Part shown: one piece after another, positions 1-7,194 of the stretch
How the letters are laid out: each line of letters starts with the position of its first letter
How positions within the stretch are numbered: position 1 is the first letter of the stretch
Source of the DNA: Pyrococcus furiosus DSM 3638
Lineage (GTDB): Archaea > Methanobacteriota_B > Thermococci > Thermococcales > Thermococcaceae
Assembly (NCBI RefSeq): GCF_000007305.1
Contig: NC_003413.1
Span: forward strand, 1,662,141-1,726,140
Length of the DNA stretch: 64,000 bases
Direction: 5' to 3'
Notes under the pieces: model-generated
Told to the model about the DNA's origin: nothing
The model's database searches: none
The model's input: the letters and a program-made list of their open reading frames with translations, nothing else
Position numbers and translations under genes: made by a program

Positions 1-225
1 AGCATCGCTCTTGTGGATTATCTGAGGTGAAACTATCTTCATGACAACTGGATATCCAATCTCTCCTGAAAATTTTACAGCCTCTTCCTCGTTTCTAGCA
101 ACTTTAAACTCAGGTACTGGAATTCCATAAAGCTTCAGAATCTCCTTGGCCTCTGGTTCAACTAGTGGTCTATTTTCAGCTTTTGCCTTTTCGATAATTT
201 CCCTAGCCTTAGCAACCCTGTCCAT
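1..225 (-). CDS. acdB: ADP-forming acetyl-CoA synthetase beta subunit, N-terminal part (runs off the left edge)
   Basis: This is the first 75 codons of an ATP-grasp beta subunit that makes ATP from acyl-CoA, ADP and phosphate, the energy-conserving step of peptide and sugar fermentation. The visible N-terminus carries the LYGIPVPE and GYPVVMK motifs and the His of QIIHKSDA. That His falls at residue 71, the phosphohistidine position known for the P. furiosus type I enzyme. ATG at 223-225 is preceded by GAGGTGA. The alpha subunit is not adjacent, which is usual for this family in Pyrococcus. A second beta-alpha pair lies at 30362-32497. The gene is cut by the window edge, so its length is unknown. 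Confidence 0.9.
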   Translation of the reverse strand, partial: MDRVAKAREIIEKAKAENRPLVEPEAKEILKLYGIPVPEFKVARNEEEAVKFSGEIGYPVVMKIVSPQIIHKSDA

Positions 226-271
226 CTCAATTCACCTCATAATCTTGACAATTCCAAATAATTTCATGTAG

Positions 272-1195
272 TTAAAAGTATTTCCATTTTTTAAACCATT
301 CAAGTGTTTCCTTTAACCCCTCCTCTAGAGAATAAGAAGGCTCGAATCCAAGCTTTCTAATTTCATTTATATCTGCAACACTTCTCTTTATATCCCCAGG
401 CCGTTCAGGAGCAAATAAAATTTGAGAAGAGGAGCTTGTGAGGTCTATAATCTTTAAGGCCAGCTCAAGTATCGATGTTTCCTTTCCAGTGGCAACGTTG
501 AAAATCTTTCCATTGGCTCTCTCTTTCTCAGCAACTAATAAATTGGCCTGAACGACGTCTTTTACATATATAAAGTCCCTCGTTTGCTTTCCGTCTCCAA
601 AGATAACTAAAGGTTCATTTTTAAGGGCATTCTTCATGAAAATGCTTATCACTCCAGCATATGCTGAACTCTGCCTTGGACCATAAACGTTAAAATAACG
701 AAGAATAACACCAGGGACTCCATAGAGCTCGTAAAATACCCTAACATAATGCTCTCCTGCCAATTTGCTAACTCCATATGGAGATATCGGCTTCGGTAGA
801 TAATCCTCCTTAAGTGGAAGGTTCTTATTCTCTCCATAAACAGCAGCAGAAGATGCAAAAATTATCTTTCCTGACCCCTCACTTAGGGCTTTCAAAATAT
901 TCAAAGTTCCAATAACGTTGACTTCATCCGTAAAGATAGGATCCCTAACACTCTCCTCAACGCTTATTTGAGCAGCCTCATGGAAAACATAGTCGGCTTC
1001 CCTTATTATCTCAGCTATTGAAGAGTAATCCCTTATATCAGCCTCAATGAATTTTGCACCCTGGGGGATGTTTTCAATTTTTCCAGAGTACAGGTTATCA
1101 ATAACAATAACTTCATTCTCTTCAACCAAGGCCTCAGCTATGTGGGATCCTATGAACCCCGCTCCTCCCGTTACAACAACTAACTTATTCTTCAT
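272..1195 (-). CDS. NAD-dependent sugar-nucleotide epimerase/dehydratase (UDP-glucose 4-epimerase-like)
   Basis: The 307-residue extended short-chain dehydrogenase has the Rossmann motif TGGAGFIGSH at residues 9-18, an SSAAVYG strand near 115, and the catalytic YGVSK (Tyr-x3-Lys) near 140. These are the hallmarks of GalE/RmlB-type enzymes that modify UDP- or dTDP-hexoses for glycosylation or surface polymers. Length fits a small archaeal GalE-like epimerase. The exact substrate cannot be read from the sequence. It is divergent from the HAD gene at 1252 and shares a 56-bp intergenic region with it. Confidence 0.88.
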   Translation of the reverse strand: MKNKLVVVTGGAGFIGSHIAEALVEENEVIVIDNLYSGKIENIPQGAKFIEADIRDYSSIAEIIREADYVFHEAAQISVEESVRDPIFTDEVNVIGTLNILKALSEGSGKIIFASSAAVYGENKNLPLKEDYLPKPISPYGVSKLAGEHYVRVFYELYGVPGVILRYFNVYGPRQSSAYAGVISIFMKNALKNEPLVIFGDGKQTRDFIYVKDVVQANLLVAEKERANGKIFNVATGKETSILELALKIIDLTSSSSQILFAPERPGDIKRSVADINEIRKLGFEPSYSLEEGLKETLEWFKKWKYF

Positions 1196-1251
1196 TTTTC
1201 GAACCCGGAACTGATTTAAGTTTCTGAGATAAAAGGATTTTGGGGTTTGAA

Positions 1252-1908
1252 ATGATCAAAGGGGTTATATTCGATGTAGATGAAACACTAGTTTATTACG
1301 AGGGCTACTCACTCAAGGAATGGTATGAAAAGATAGCAAAGCCCACAATGAAAAAGCTGGGGATTTTAATTGACTGGGAAACTTTTAGAAAGATGGCCAA
1401 AGGAGAGCTTCCAAGGAGTTACGTTGAAGAATTCGGGATAGATCACGTGACCTTCTGGAAAGCTTTGGATAAAGCGAATAGAAGATACAGGGAAGAACTA
1501 TTAAATGAGGGAAAAATTCGCACATATGATGACGTCGAAGCAATAAAAGAACTAAAGAAGTTGGGATTGAAGCTTGCCGCAGTAAGCAACGCTTCTCAAG
1601 ATAACACAGAACTTGTCCTCAAGGCTTTTAATCTTCTCGACTATTTTGACGTAGTTTATGGAAAAGATTACACCTATTTAGATGGTGTGAAACCGAACCC
1701 ATACCTAATAAATAAGGCCCTAAATACCCTTGGCCTCAGGCCAGATGAAGCTATTCTGGTAGGAGATAGTGATCTGGATATAATTGCAGGGAAAAGGGCT
1801 GGAGTTACCGTTGTTCAAATAGTAAGGGAGAAGAAATACGAAGGAGCAGACTATTATATTCAAAATTTGTGGGAATTGGTGGATCTAATCAAAAGATCAC
1901 GATGTTAA
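1252..1908 (+). CDS. HAD-superfamily phosphatase
   Basis: The 218-residue protein starts MIKGVIFDVDETL, giving the nucleophile and acid/base aspartates of HAD motif I at residues 8 and 10. VSNAS is motif II, VKPNP supplies the motif III lysine, and GDSDLDIIAGKRAG is motif IV with the magnesium ligands. An alpha-helical cap lies between motifs I and II, typical of phosphoglycolate phosphatase-like members. I chose the ATG at 1252 because TGGGGT lies just upstream; an in-frame TTG at 1240 has no Shine-Dalgarno site. Its substrate is unknown. Confidence 0.85.
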   Translation: MIKGVIFDVDETLVYYEGYSLKEWYEKIAKPTMKKLGILIDWETFRKMAKGELPRSYVEEFGIDHVTFWKALDKANRRYREELLNEGKIRTYDDVEAIKELKKLGLKLAAVSNASQDNTELVLKAFNLLDYFDVVYGKDYTYLDGVKPNPYLINKALNTLGLRPDEAILVGDSDLDIIAGKRAGVTVVQIVREKKYEGADYYIQNLWELVDLIKRSRC

Positions 1909-1933
1909 AGACTCTCTCACAGGAAACGAAAAA

Positions 1934-1970
1934 GCTTAAAATTAAGTTTTACTTACAATATGTTAGAAAA
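1934..1970 (+). promoter_or_regulatory. phr promoter and putative Phr autoregulatory operator
   Basis: A TATA-like GCTTAAAAT lies at 1934-1942, placing transcription initiation near 1963. An imperfect inverted repeat TTTTACTTA (1947-1955) / TTAGAAAA (1963-1970) spans the region between TATA and start site. Phr is known to repress its own gene by binding at the start site using spaced TTTT/AAAA elements, so this repeat is the likely operator. The boundaries are inferred by eye. Confidence 0.6.
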
Positions 1971-1991
1971 GCGAGAATAGGGTGAGGTGAG

Positions 1992-2600
1992 ATGGGAGAG
2001 GAGCTAAACAGGTTATTAGATGTATTGGGGAATGAAACAAGGAGAAGAATACTATTCCTGCTTACTAAAAGACCTTACTTTGTCAGCGAGCTAAGTAGAG
2101 AATTAGGAGTAGGACAAAAAGCAGTCTTAGAGCATCTAAGGATACTAGAAGAGGCAGGGTTAATCGAGAGTAGAGTTGAGAAAATTCCCAGGGGGAGACC
2201 AAGAAAGTATTACATGATAAAGAAAGGCCTAAGGCTAGAGATACTTCTCACACCAACCCTATTTGGTTCAGAGATGTACGAGGCAAAAGGAGTAAGAAAG
2301 AGCCCAGAGTATGAGCAGGCAAAGGAGTTAATAAAATCTCAAGAACCCATTAATGTAAAAATGAGAGAGCTGGCCGAATTCCTCCATGAACTGAATGAAA
2401 GGATAAGAGAAATAATCGAAGAAAAGAGAGAGCTTGAAGAGGCCAGAATACTAATAGAGACGTACATAGAAAACACTATGAGAAGACTTGCAGAAGAGAA
2501 TAGGCAGATTATCGAAGAGATATTTAGAGATATTGAGAAAATACTTCCCCCTGGGTATGCGAGAAGTTTAAAGGAAAAATTCCTAAACATTAACATTTAA
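1992..2600 (+). CDS. phr: Heat-shock transcriptional regulator Phr (ArsR-like winged helix)
   Basis: The 202-residue regulator has a winged helix-turn-helix at residues 5-85 (FVSELSRELGVGQKAVLEHLRIL, then wing RGRPRKYY) followed by a long charged coiled coil at about 120-190 for dimerisation. The sequence is recognisable as Pyrococcus Phr, which represses the small heat-shock protein, an AAA ATPase gene and its own gene in unstressed cells and releases on heat shock. The start ATG has GGTGAGGTGA upstream. It is followed 13 nt later by gar1 in the same direction, so the two may be co-transcribed. Confidence 0.92.
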   Translation: MGEELNRLLDVLGNETRRRILFLLTKRPYFVSELSRELGVGQKAVLEHLRILEEAGLIESRVEKIPRGRPRKYYMIKKGLRLEILLTPTLFGSEMYEAKGVRKSPEYEQAKELIKSQEPINVKMRELAEFLHELNERIREIIEEKRELEEARILIETYIENTMRRLAEENRQIIEEIFRDIEKILPPGYARSLKEKFLNINI

Positions 2601-2613
2601 AATTAGTTTAAAA

Positions 2614-2928
2614 ATGGAAAAACAGGGTGAAAAAATGAAGAGGTTGGGAAAAGTTTTACACTATGCAAAGCAGGGCTTCCTAATAGTTAGGACTAATTGG
2701 GTACCATCTCTAAATGATAGAGTGGTAGATAAAAGACTGCAATTTGTGGGAATTGTAAAGGACGTTTTTGGCCCTGTAAAGATGCCATACGTAGCAATAA
2801 AACCAAAAGTTAGTAATCCAGAAATATACGTGGGAGAAGTATTGTATGTAGATGAGAGAAAGAGAAAAGAATCTCCTAAAAAGAATAAGGAGAAGAGGAT
2901 GAAAAAGAAGAAAAGGCTGAATAGATGA
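2614..2928 (+). CDS. gar1: H/ACA RNP component Gar1
   Basis: The 104-residue protein contains the Gar1 beta-barrel core (residues about 9-75: LGKVLHYAKQGFLIVRT, VGIVKDVFGPVKMPYVAI) and a lysine/arginine-rich tail. Gar1 joins Cbf5, Nop10 and L7Ae on H/ACA guide RNAs and helps product release during pseudouridylation of rRNA. A second possible start, MKRLGKV at 2635, would give a 97-residue protein. It lies between phr and a phosphoesterase gene on the same strand, about 1.2 kb from the H/ACA RNA at 4174. Confidence 0.93.
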   Translation: MEKQGEKMKRLGKVLHYAKQGFLIVRTNWVPSLNDRVVDKRLQFVGIVKDVFGPVKMPYVAIKPKVSNPEIYVGEVLYVDERKRKESPKKNKEKRMKKKKRLNR

Positions 2929-2946
2929 TGAGAGGGGACCTCTCTG

Positions 2947-3441
2947 ATGAAAGTTGGAGTGCTTAGTGACACCCACATTCCTAAAGCATATTTTCCTCCT
3001 CAAATATTTGAATTTTTAAAGAAGAGAAACGTTCAGTACATTATTCATGCAGGAGATATAACGAGTAAAGAGTTTTTAGAAAAGTTAGAGGAAGTAGCTC
3101 CAGTGATCGCAGTTAAGGGGAATATGGATAGAATTGATTTACCAGAAGAAGAAAAAATCGAAATTGGAAATTTCTCAATACTAATTTTACATGGACACCA
3201 GTTTCTCTCGCTAAACTTAGATAATTTAACTTACAAAGCCTTAGAAGAAGAGGTTGATATACTCGTTTTTGGACACACTCATAGGCCTTACTATAACGTA
3301 GTTAGAAGCTATGGTCGTGAAATAATTTTGTTAAATCCCGGCTCACCAACCCTTCCCAGGATGAGCGAGCCTACATTCGCTATATTAGAAGTGAGCAATG
3401 AGGACATTGATGTCCATTTTTATAACGTCTTTTCACTATAG
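2947..3441 (+). CDS. Metallophosphoesterase (YfcE/MJ0936-like phosphodiesterase)
   Basis: The 164-residue single-domain calcineurin-like phosphoesterase shows all five metal-binding blocks in order: LSDTHIP (DxH) near residue 6, GDI near 38, GNMD (GNxD) near 58, HGH near 80 and GHTH near 105. The family uses two divalent metals and hydrolyses phosphodiesters such as cyclic nucleotides in vitro. Its cellular substrate is not known. It follows gar1 after 18 nt, and its 3' end overlaps the convergent cas4 gene by 22 bp. Confidence 0.88.
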   Translation: MKVGVLSDTHIPKAYFPPQIFEFLKKRNVQYIIHAGDITSKEFLEKLEEVAPVIAVKGNMDRIDLPEEEKIEIGNFSILILHGHQFLSLNLDNLTYKALEEEVDILVFGHTHRPYYNVVRSYGREIILLNPGSPTLPRMSEPTFAILEVSNEDIDVHFYNVFSL

Positions 3442-4049
3442 AAAGACAAGAAAGACTGTGAGCAAAGGTAATTATATGGACAAAACTTACATGAAGGCCC
3501 TTTCCAAGCTGGTGGGAGAGAATCCTCTTTTATATACAATTTAAGTTCATAGAAGAATTTCACAGTCTCCTTAAATAGCGTTCCATCGTAGGGAACTTCG
3601 AATACCCTAAGGTGTTTTCCCTTAATTCTTGGAAACCCTCTAAAATCAATGCTTTCTACAATCCTCTCTGGATTATCGTGAAGTTTTACATAATAAATGA
3701 ATCCACGCTCAGCTTCGGCCCACCTCAAATATATGTTAAGCTGAGCCAAGTGATATTCAAGAGGAAATCTAGGAAGAATGGACTTCCCTTTAATCTCAAT
3801 AGGAAATTCCTTGTATGCATCCATTCTCCCATGAATCTCAAATCCCAACCTAGGAAACCTTAGTATCATGTGCTTTTCCAATTCAAAACCAAATTCGTCC
3901 CTCAGAATTTTACCCATAACTTCATGGGTCTTTACCCCTTTGTTCAACCTGGGAATAGCTATCTCGGGCCATTTTTCTGGAAAACCTTTAATTCTAAACC
4001 AAACCCTTCTTGGACATATTAAAGCTTCACTCGCATAAAATTCTATCAT
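3420..4049 (-). CDS. cas4: Orphan Cas4 family nuclease
   Basis: The 209-residue protein has the Cas4/RecB architecture. An N-terminal Cys (ALICPRR, residue 12) and a C-terminal CKFC-x5-C triad form a 4Fe-4S site. Nuclease motifs are HGRMD, the ExK of PIEIKGK, and QLNIY (QxxxY). Cas4 nucleases trim prespacers and set PAM, length and orientation during CRISPR spacer acquisition. No cas1, cas2 or array is present here, so it stands alone; the locus corresponds to the second P. furiosus Cas4. The 5' leader contains a C/D box sRNA (about 4066-4124), and GGAGGGA precedes ATG 4047-4049. Confidence 0.92.
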   Translation of the reverse strand: MIEFYASEALICPRRVWFRIKGFPEKWPEIAIPRLNKGVKTHEVMGKILRDEFGFELEKHMILRFPRLGFEIHGRMDAYKEFPIEIKGKSILPRFPLEYHLAQLNIYLRWAEAERGFIYYVKLHDNPERIVESIDFRGFPRIKGKHLRVFEVPYDGTLFKETVKFFYELKLYIKEDSLPPAWKGPSCKFCPYNYLCSQSFLSFYSEKTL

Positions 4050-4065
4050 TTATTTCCCTCCGGAA

Positions 4066-4124
4066 AAGCGTCAGCTAATACCGACATCATCACCTTTCAG
4101 GCTGGGCAAGGCACATCATCCGCT
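4066..4124 (-). ncRNA. C/D box guide sRNA in the cas4 leader
   Basis: On the minus strand the order is: terminal stem AGCG (4124-4121), C box GATGATG (4120-4114), a 13-nt guide, D' box CTGA (4100-4097), C' box TGATGA (4092-4087), a 12-nt guide, D box CTGA (4074-4071), and closing stem CGCT. Spacing and order match archaeal 2'-O-methylation guides. Guides are GCCTTGCCCAGC before D' and GTCGGTATTAG before D, predicting methylation at the fifth paired base from each box. A TATA centred near 4149 would start transcription at about 4123, the observed 5' end. The targets were not identified. Confidence 0.82.
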
Positions 4125-4142
4125 AATCCTCTATACCGTAAG

Positions 4143-4152
4143 TGTTTTTAAG
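4143..4152. promoter_or_regulatory. Shared bidirectional TATA element for the two guide RNAs
   Basis: The only good TATA-like element between the C/D sRNA and the H/ACA RNA is TGTTTTTAAG. Its centre is about 25-26 nt from the 5' end of the plus-strand H/ACA RNA (4174) and of the minus-strand C/D sRNA (4124). Both distances equal normal archaeal TATA-to-start spacing, so one TBP site could serve both directions. This is inferred from geometry; a second AT-rich element at 4155-4172 cannot be excluded. Confidence 0.55.
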
Positions 4153-4173
4153 AATTTTATTGAATAATTTTAT

Positions 4174-4333
4174 GCCGACAGCGAGGGTACAATACCCTCG
4201 CAAGGGCTCGGTCAACCCGCCCCCGCAAGGTTTCGGGTTCGATGAGCGGGGTGTGCTCACGCCGAGCCTACAGGGCCGGTGCATCCGCCCGCGGGATCAA
4301 TGACCGCTGGGTCTCTGTTGCCGGCCCACAAAA
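4174..4333 (+). ncRNA. H/ACA box guide RNA (GC-rich, multi-hairpin)
   Basis: The tract is strikingly GC-rich in an AT-rich genome. A perfect hairpin sits at 4181-4201 (GCGAGGGTA/TACCCTCGC). A second unit has outer stem GGCTCGG (4205-4211)/CCGAGCC (4262-4268) followed by ACA at 4270-4272. A third has GGGCCGG (4273-4279)/CCGGCCC (4321-4327) followed by ACA at 4328-4330. The third unit has an upper stem capped by GA-TCAA-TGA, a k-loop for L7Ae, and 16 nt from pocket top to ACA, as required for pseudouridylation guides. It resembles the high-GC RNAs found in hyperthermophile screens. Targets are not assigned. Confidence 0.85.
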
Positions 4334-4335
4334 GT

Positions 4336-4370
4336 ATTTTAAATACACACTCTTATCGATAACTGGAGGT
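4336..4370 (+). promoter_or_regulatory. Promoter and ribosome site of the HTH-CBS gene
   Basis: TATTTTAAATAC directly follows the H/ACA RNA 3' end, and GGAGGT is at 4365-4370, ten bases before ATG 4380. Initiation about 25 nt below the TATA would give a very short leader beginning around the Shine-Dalgarno site. Confidence 0.5.
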
Positions 4371-4379
4371 TATTGAAAC

Positions 4380-4943
4380 ATGGTTATCATCCCAAGACCA
4401 ATAGATCCAAGGGATATTAGAAGGATAAGAAAGGAGTTAGGAATAACCCAGGAAGAACTAGCTAGAAAAGCAGGAGTTACTCAAGCATATATTGCAAAGT
4501 TAGAGGCTGGAAAAGTTGACCCTAGGCTTTCAACATTCAACAAAATTCTGAGAGCTTTGATAGAATGCCAAAAAGCAAAAATCACAGCAAAAGCAATAAT
4601 GTCATCTCCAATAATCTACGTAACCCCCACTGACAAAGTCGAGAAAGTCGTGAAGTTAATGAAGAAGTATAACATTTCCCAGGTGCCTGTAATAGAAAAA
4701 GATAGGGTTGTTGGCTCCATAACTGAGAGAATTTTAGTAAGAAGAAGTCTAGAAGAGGAGGACATATATTCAAAATCTGTAAAAGAAATAATGGAAGAAC
4801 CATTTCCTTTAGTCTCTGAAGACGAAGATTTGGAAGTTATAAAGTATTTGCTCGAAGAGCACCCTGCAGTTATAGTTCAAGGTAAAGATGGAAGGCCTAT
4901 TGGGATAATAACTCGTTCAGACATATTTAAGTTGAGAACCTAA
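4380..4943 (+). CDS. HTH (XRE) plus CBS-pair transcriptional regulator
   Basis: The 187-residue protein combines an XRE helix-turn-helix at residues 13-65 (ELGITQEELARKAGVTQAYI) with a tandem CBS domain at about 70-187 (IMSSPIIYVTPTD..., IMEEPFPLVSEDED...). CBS pairs usually bind adenosine nucleotides or SAM, so it probably couples DNA binding to a metabolite. It lies upstream of the proline dehydrogenase operon in the same direction, 66 nt before pdhA, and could regulate it. That link is only positional. Confidence 0.85.
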   Translation: MVIIPRPIDPRDIRRIRKELGITQEELARKAGVTQAYIAKLEAGKVDPRLSTFNKILRALIECQKAKITAKAIMSSPIIYVTPTDKVEKVVKLMKKYNISQVPVIEKDRVVGSITERILVRRSLEEEDIYSKSVKEIMEEPFPLVSEDEDLEVIKYLLEEHPAVIVQGKDGRPIGIITRSDIFKLRT

Positions 4944-5009
4944 AGTGAAAAACGTTTGTATTAAAAAATGCTCATAATAAATTTTTTGATATTTTATCTA
5001 GGTGAAATT

Positions 5010-6434
5010 ATGAGAATAACAGATCATCCTATTCTTGATTTCAAGAAAAAGAGAACGAGAAAAGTAACGATATATTACAATGGAAAGCCCATCGAAGCTT
5101 ACGAAGGAGAGACAATAGCAGCAGCTCTCCATGCAGCGGGTGTAAGGACACTCAACTATTCCAGAATAAAGAAAAGGGCTAGGGGCTTATTCTGTGCAAT
5201 AGGAAAGTGCTCCTCTTGTTTAATGACGGTAAACGGAATTCCAAATGTCAGAACGTGCATAACGCTAGTTGAAGACGGTATGAAAATTGAGGAGAACAAA
5301 CCAGTTCTCCCCCCAGCTAACTCCAACGGGAGCAAGGCAAAAACCGTGAAAGGAGATATAATAGTCATTGGAGGAGGGCCTGCTGGTTTAATGGCTGCAA
5401 TAAGTGCCCACGATGCTGGGGCTAAGGTAGTTCTCATTGACGAAAATCCAATCCTAGGAGGTCAGCTGGTTAAACAAACCCACAAATTTTTTGGAAAAAG
5501 GGAACAGTTCGCTGGAATAAGAGGAATAAAGATAGCTCAGATCCTAGAAGAAGAAATAAGAAAGAGAAACATTGAAACATTCCTCGAAACTTCAGCCGTT
5601 GGAATTTTCCAAGAGGGAAATGAGAAGATTGTGGTTGGAGTTAGAAAAGAGAAAGAACTCATAGAATTTAGAGGTAAAGCGATAATTGTTGCCACTGGCG
5701 CTATGGAGAGAGCAATACCCTTTGAGAACAACGATCTCCCAGGGATATATGGGGCAGGAGCAATTCAAACTCTAATGAACACTTACGGAATTAAGCCAGG
5801 AGAAAAGGCACTAATAGTGGGAGCTGGGAACGTTGGATTAATCCTAGCTTACCAACTTCTTCAGGCGGGAGTTAAAGTTGAAGCGATTGTAGAAGCAATG
5901 CCAAAAATAGGAGGATACTTTGTTCATGCAGCAAAAGTGAGGAGATTAGGAGTGCCAATTCTTACTAGACACACAATTCTTAGAGCTGAAGGAAATGGAA
6001 AAGTTGAGAGAGCGGTAATTGTGGAGATAGATGAAAACTGGAATCCTATTCCAGGAACAGAAAAGGTTCTTGACGTTGACCTAATTGCAATAGCCGTAGG
6101 ACTAAGACCAAGCATAGAGTTACTCCAACAAGCAGGGTGTCAAATTAGATATATTAGGGAACTTGGAGGACATGTTGCAGTAAGAGACGAATGGATGGAG
6201 ACAACAGTAAGGGGAATTTTTGTGGCAGGAGATACAGCGGGGATTGAAGAAGCAACAACTGCAATGCTGGAGGGAAGAATAGCGGGGGTTGCAGCAGCTC
6301 TTAGGCTTGGGATTGCAGACGAATCTTGGGTTAGGGAAATAACTAAAACACAAAAGGAGCTCGAAGAATTCCGCTCTGGACCTTTTGGGAAGCATATAGT
6401 TGAAGGCATTAAAAAGCTTCTGGAGGGATCATGA
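5010..6434 (+). CDS. pdhA: Dye-linked L-proline dehydrogenase, alpha subunit
   Basis: The 474-residue flavoprotein has an N-terminal 2Fe-2S-like region (residues about 15-95, CAIGKCSSC and RTC) fused to a pyridine-nucleotide-disulphide-type oxidoreductase. The FAD motif VIGGGPAGLMAA is near 115, a second GAGNVGL dinucleotide motif near 275, and a C-terminal GDTAG. The same fold is shared with sarcosine oxidase alpha and HcnA-type proteins. I chose ATG 5010 because GGTGA lies at 5001-5005; an upstream ATG at 4968 would add 14 hydrophobic residues with no ribosome site. It heads the pdhA-F-X-B operon of proline-oxidising Thermococcales. Confidence 0.88.
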   Translation: MRITDHPILDFKKKRTRKVTIYYNGKPIEAYEGETIAAALHAAGVRTLNYSRIKKRARGLFCAIGKCSSCLMTVNGIPNVRTCITLVEDGMKIEENKPVLPPANSNGSKAKTVKGDIIVIGGGPAGLMAAISAHDAGAKVVLIDENPILGGQLVKQTHKFFGKREQFAGIRGIKIAQILEEEIRKRNIETFLETSAVGIFQEGNEKIVVGVRKEKELIEFRGKAIIVATGAMERAIPFENNDLPGIYGAGAIQTLMNTYGIKPGEKALIVGAGNVGLILAYQLLQAGVKVEAIVEAMPKIGGYFVHAAKVRRLGVPILTRHTILRAEGNGKVERAVIVEIDENWNPIPGTEKVLDVDLIAIAVGLRPSIELLQQAGCQIRYIRELGGHVAVRDEWMETTVRGIFVAGDTAGIEEATTAMLEGRIAGVAAALRLGIADESWVREITKTQKELEEFRSGPFGKHIVEGIKKLLEGS

Positions 6435-6937
6435 TGGAAATTCCCAATTATTTAAGGAGAGGTTATATAACCCCCGATGAACTCTTTTCGATCATCCCAA
6501 GGCCGAGCGAAGAAAGACTCAGAAAAAGACCCGTAGCAATACCAGAGTGCCCTCAGCAAATTCCATGTACTCCATGTAAGGAGATATGTCCAGTTAATGC
6601 AGTAATGATGGATCATCCAAACGATATACCTAAAGTGGACTATGAGAAGTGCATAGGATGTTCTCTATGCGTTCAAGTTTGCCCTGGGCTTGCATTCTTC
6701 ATGATTCACTATGTGGGAGACAAAGCTAGAATAACAATGCCCTATGAGCTATTACCCCTTCCAGAAAAAGGAGAAGAAGTCATTCTTCTTAACAGAGTTG
6801 GGGAAGAAGTTGGGAAAGGAAAAGTACTTGCAATTGTTCCCAGGGAGAAGTCAAAAGGAGATACTCCTATTATAACTGTTGAAGTTCCAATAGAGCTCGC
6901 GTGGGAAGTTAGGGCAATTAAGGTGGTGAGAAAATGA
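6431..6937 (+). CDS. pdhF: Proline dehydrogenase gamma subunit, ferredoxin-like
   Basis: The 168-residue iron-sulphur protein has two cysteine clusters: a modified CPQQIPCTPCKEICP near residue 36 and a classical CIGCSLCVQVCPG 4Fe-4S motif near 75. It presumably wires electrons between the flavin subunits or to an acceptor. The start overlaps the pdhA stop (ATGATG at 6431-6436), implying translational coupling. It is the second gene of a pdhA-F-X-B order known from Thermococcus profundus and P. horikoshii. Confidence 0.85.
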   Translation: MMEIPNYLRRGYITPDELFSIIPRPSEERLRKRPVAIPECPQQIPCTPCKEICPVNAVMMDHPNDIPKVDYEKCIGCSLCVQVCPGLAFFMIHYVGDKARITMPYELLPLPEKGEEVILLNRVGEEVGKGKVLAIVPREKSKGDTPIITVEVPIELAWEVRAIKVVRK

Positions 6938-7194
6938 AGATAATTTGCCGATGTAATGATGTCACACTTGAAGAAATTGAAAGGCTGATAGATGAAGGGG
7001 TAACGGAGTTAGAAGAGCTTAGAAGACTACTAAGATTGGGAATGGGACCTTGCCAGGGAAGAACTTGCATTCCGTTAGTTATCTCAATTCTCGCAAGAAA
7101 AACTGGGAAAAAGATAGAAGAGATCCCCCTTCCAAATGCTAGATTTCCAGTGAGACCTGTAAAAATAGAGGCATTTGTGGAGGGAGAAAAATGA
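6934..7194 (+). CDS. pdhX: Proline dehydrogenase delta subunit, BFD-type 2Fe-2S protein
   Basis: This 86-residue protein is a stand-alone BFD-like 2Fe-2S domain. It has CRC near residue 5 and GPCQGRTC near 40, the four cysteines of the bacterioferritin-associated ferredoxin fold. In related multi-subunit oxidases this domain is fused to or associated with the alpha subunit. It overlaps pdhF by 4 nt (ATGA) and pdhB by 4 nt, so the four genes form a tight translationally coupled unit. Confidence 0.85.
   Translation: MKIICRCNDVTLEEIERLIDEGVTELEELRRLLRLGMGPCQGRTCIPLVISILARKTGKKIEEIPLPNARFPVRPVKIEAFVEGEK

Noticed and set aside
1196-1251. CGAACCCGG motif resembling part of a tRNA T-arm
   Set aside because: No acceptor, D or anticodon stems are present around it.
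2925-2960. ATGATGA and CTGATGA boxes resembling a C/D sRNA
   Set aside because: A D box at the proper distance is missing, and the sequence is fully explained by the gar1 end and the phosphoesterase start.
4174-4333. Reading the GC-rich RNA as SRP RNA, RNase P RNA or tRNA
   Set aside because: It lacks the SRP helix 8 motif and the RNase P GAGGAAAGUCC and ACAGAAA cores, and no cloverleaf forms; the stem plus ACA geometry fits H/ACA RNA.
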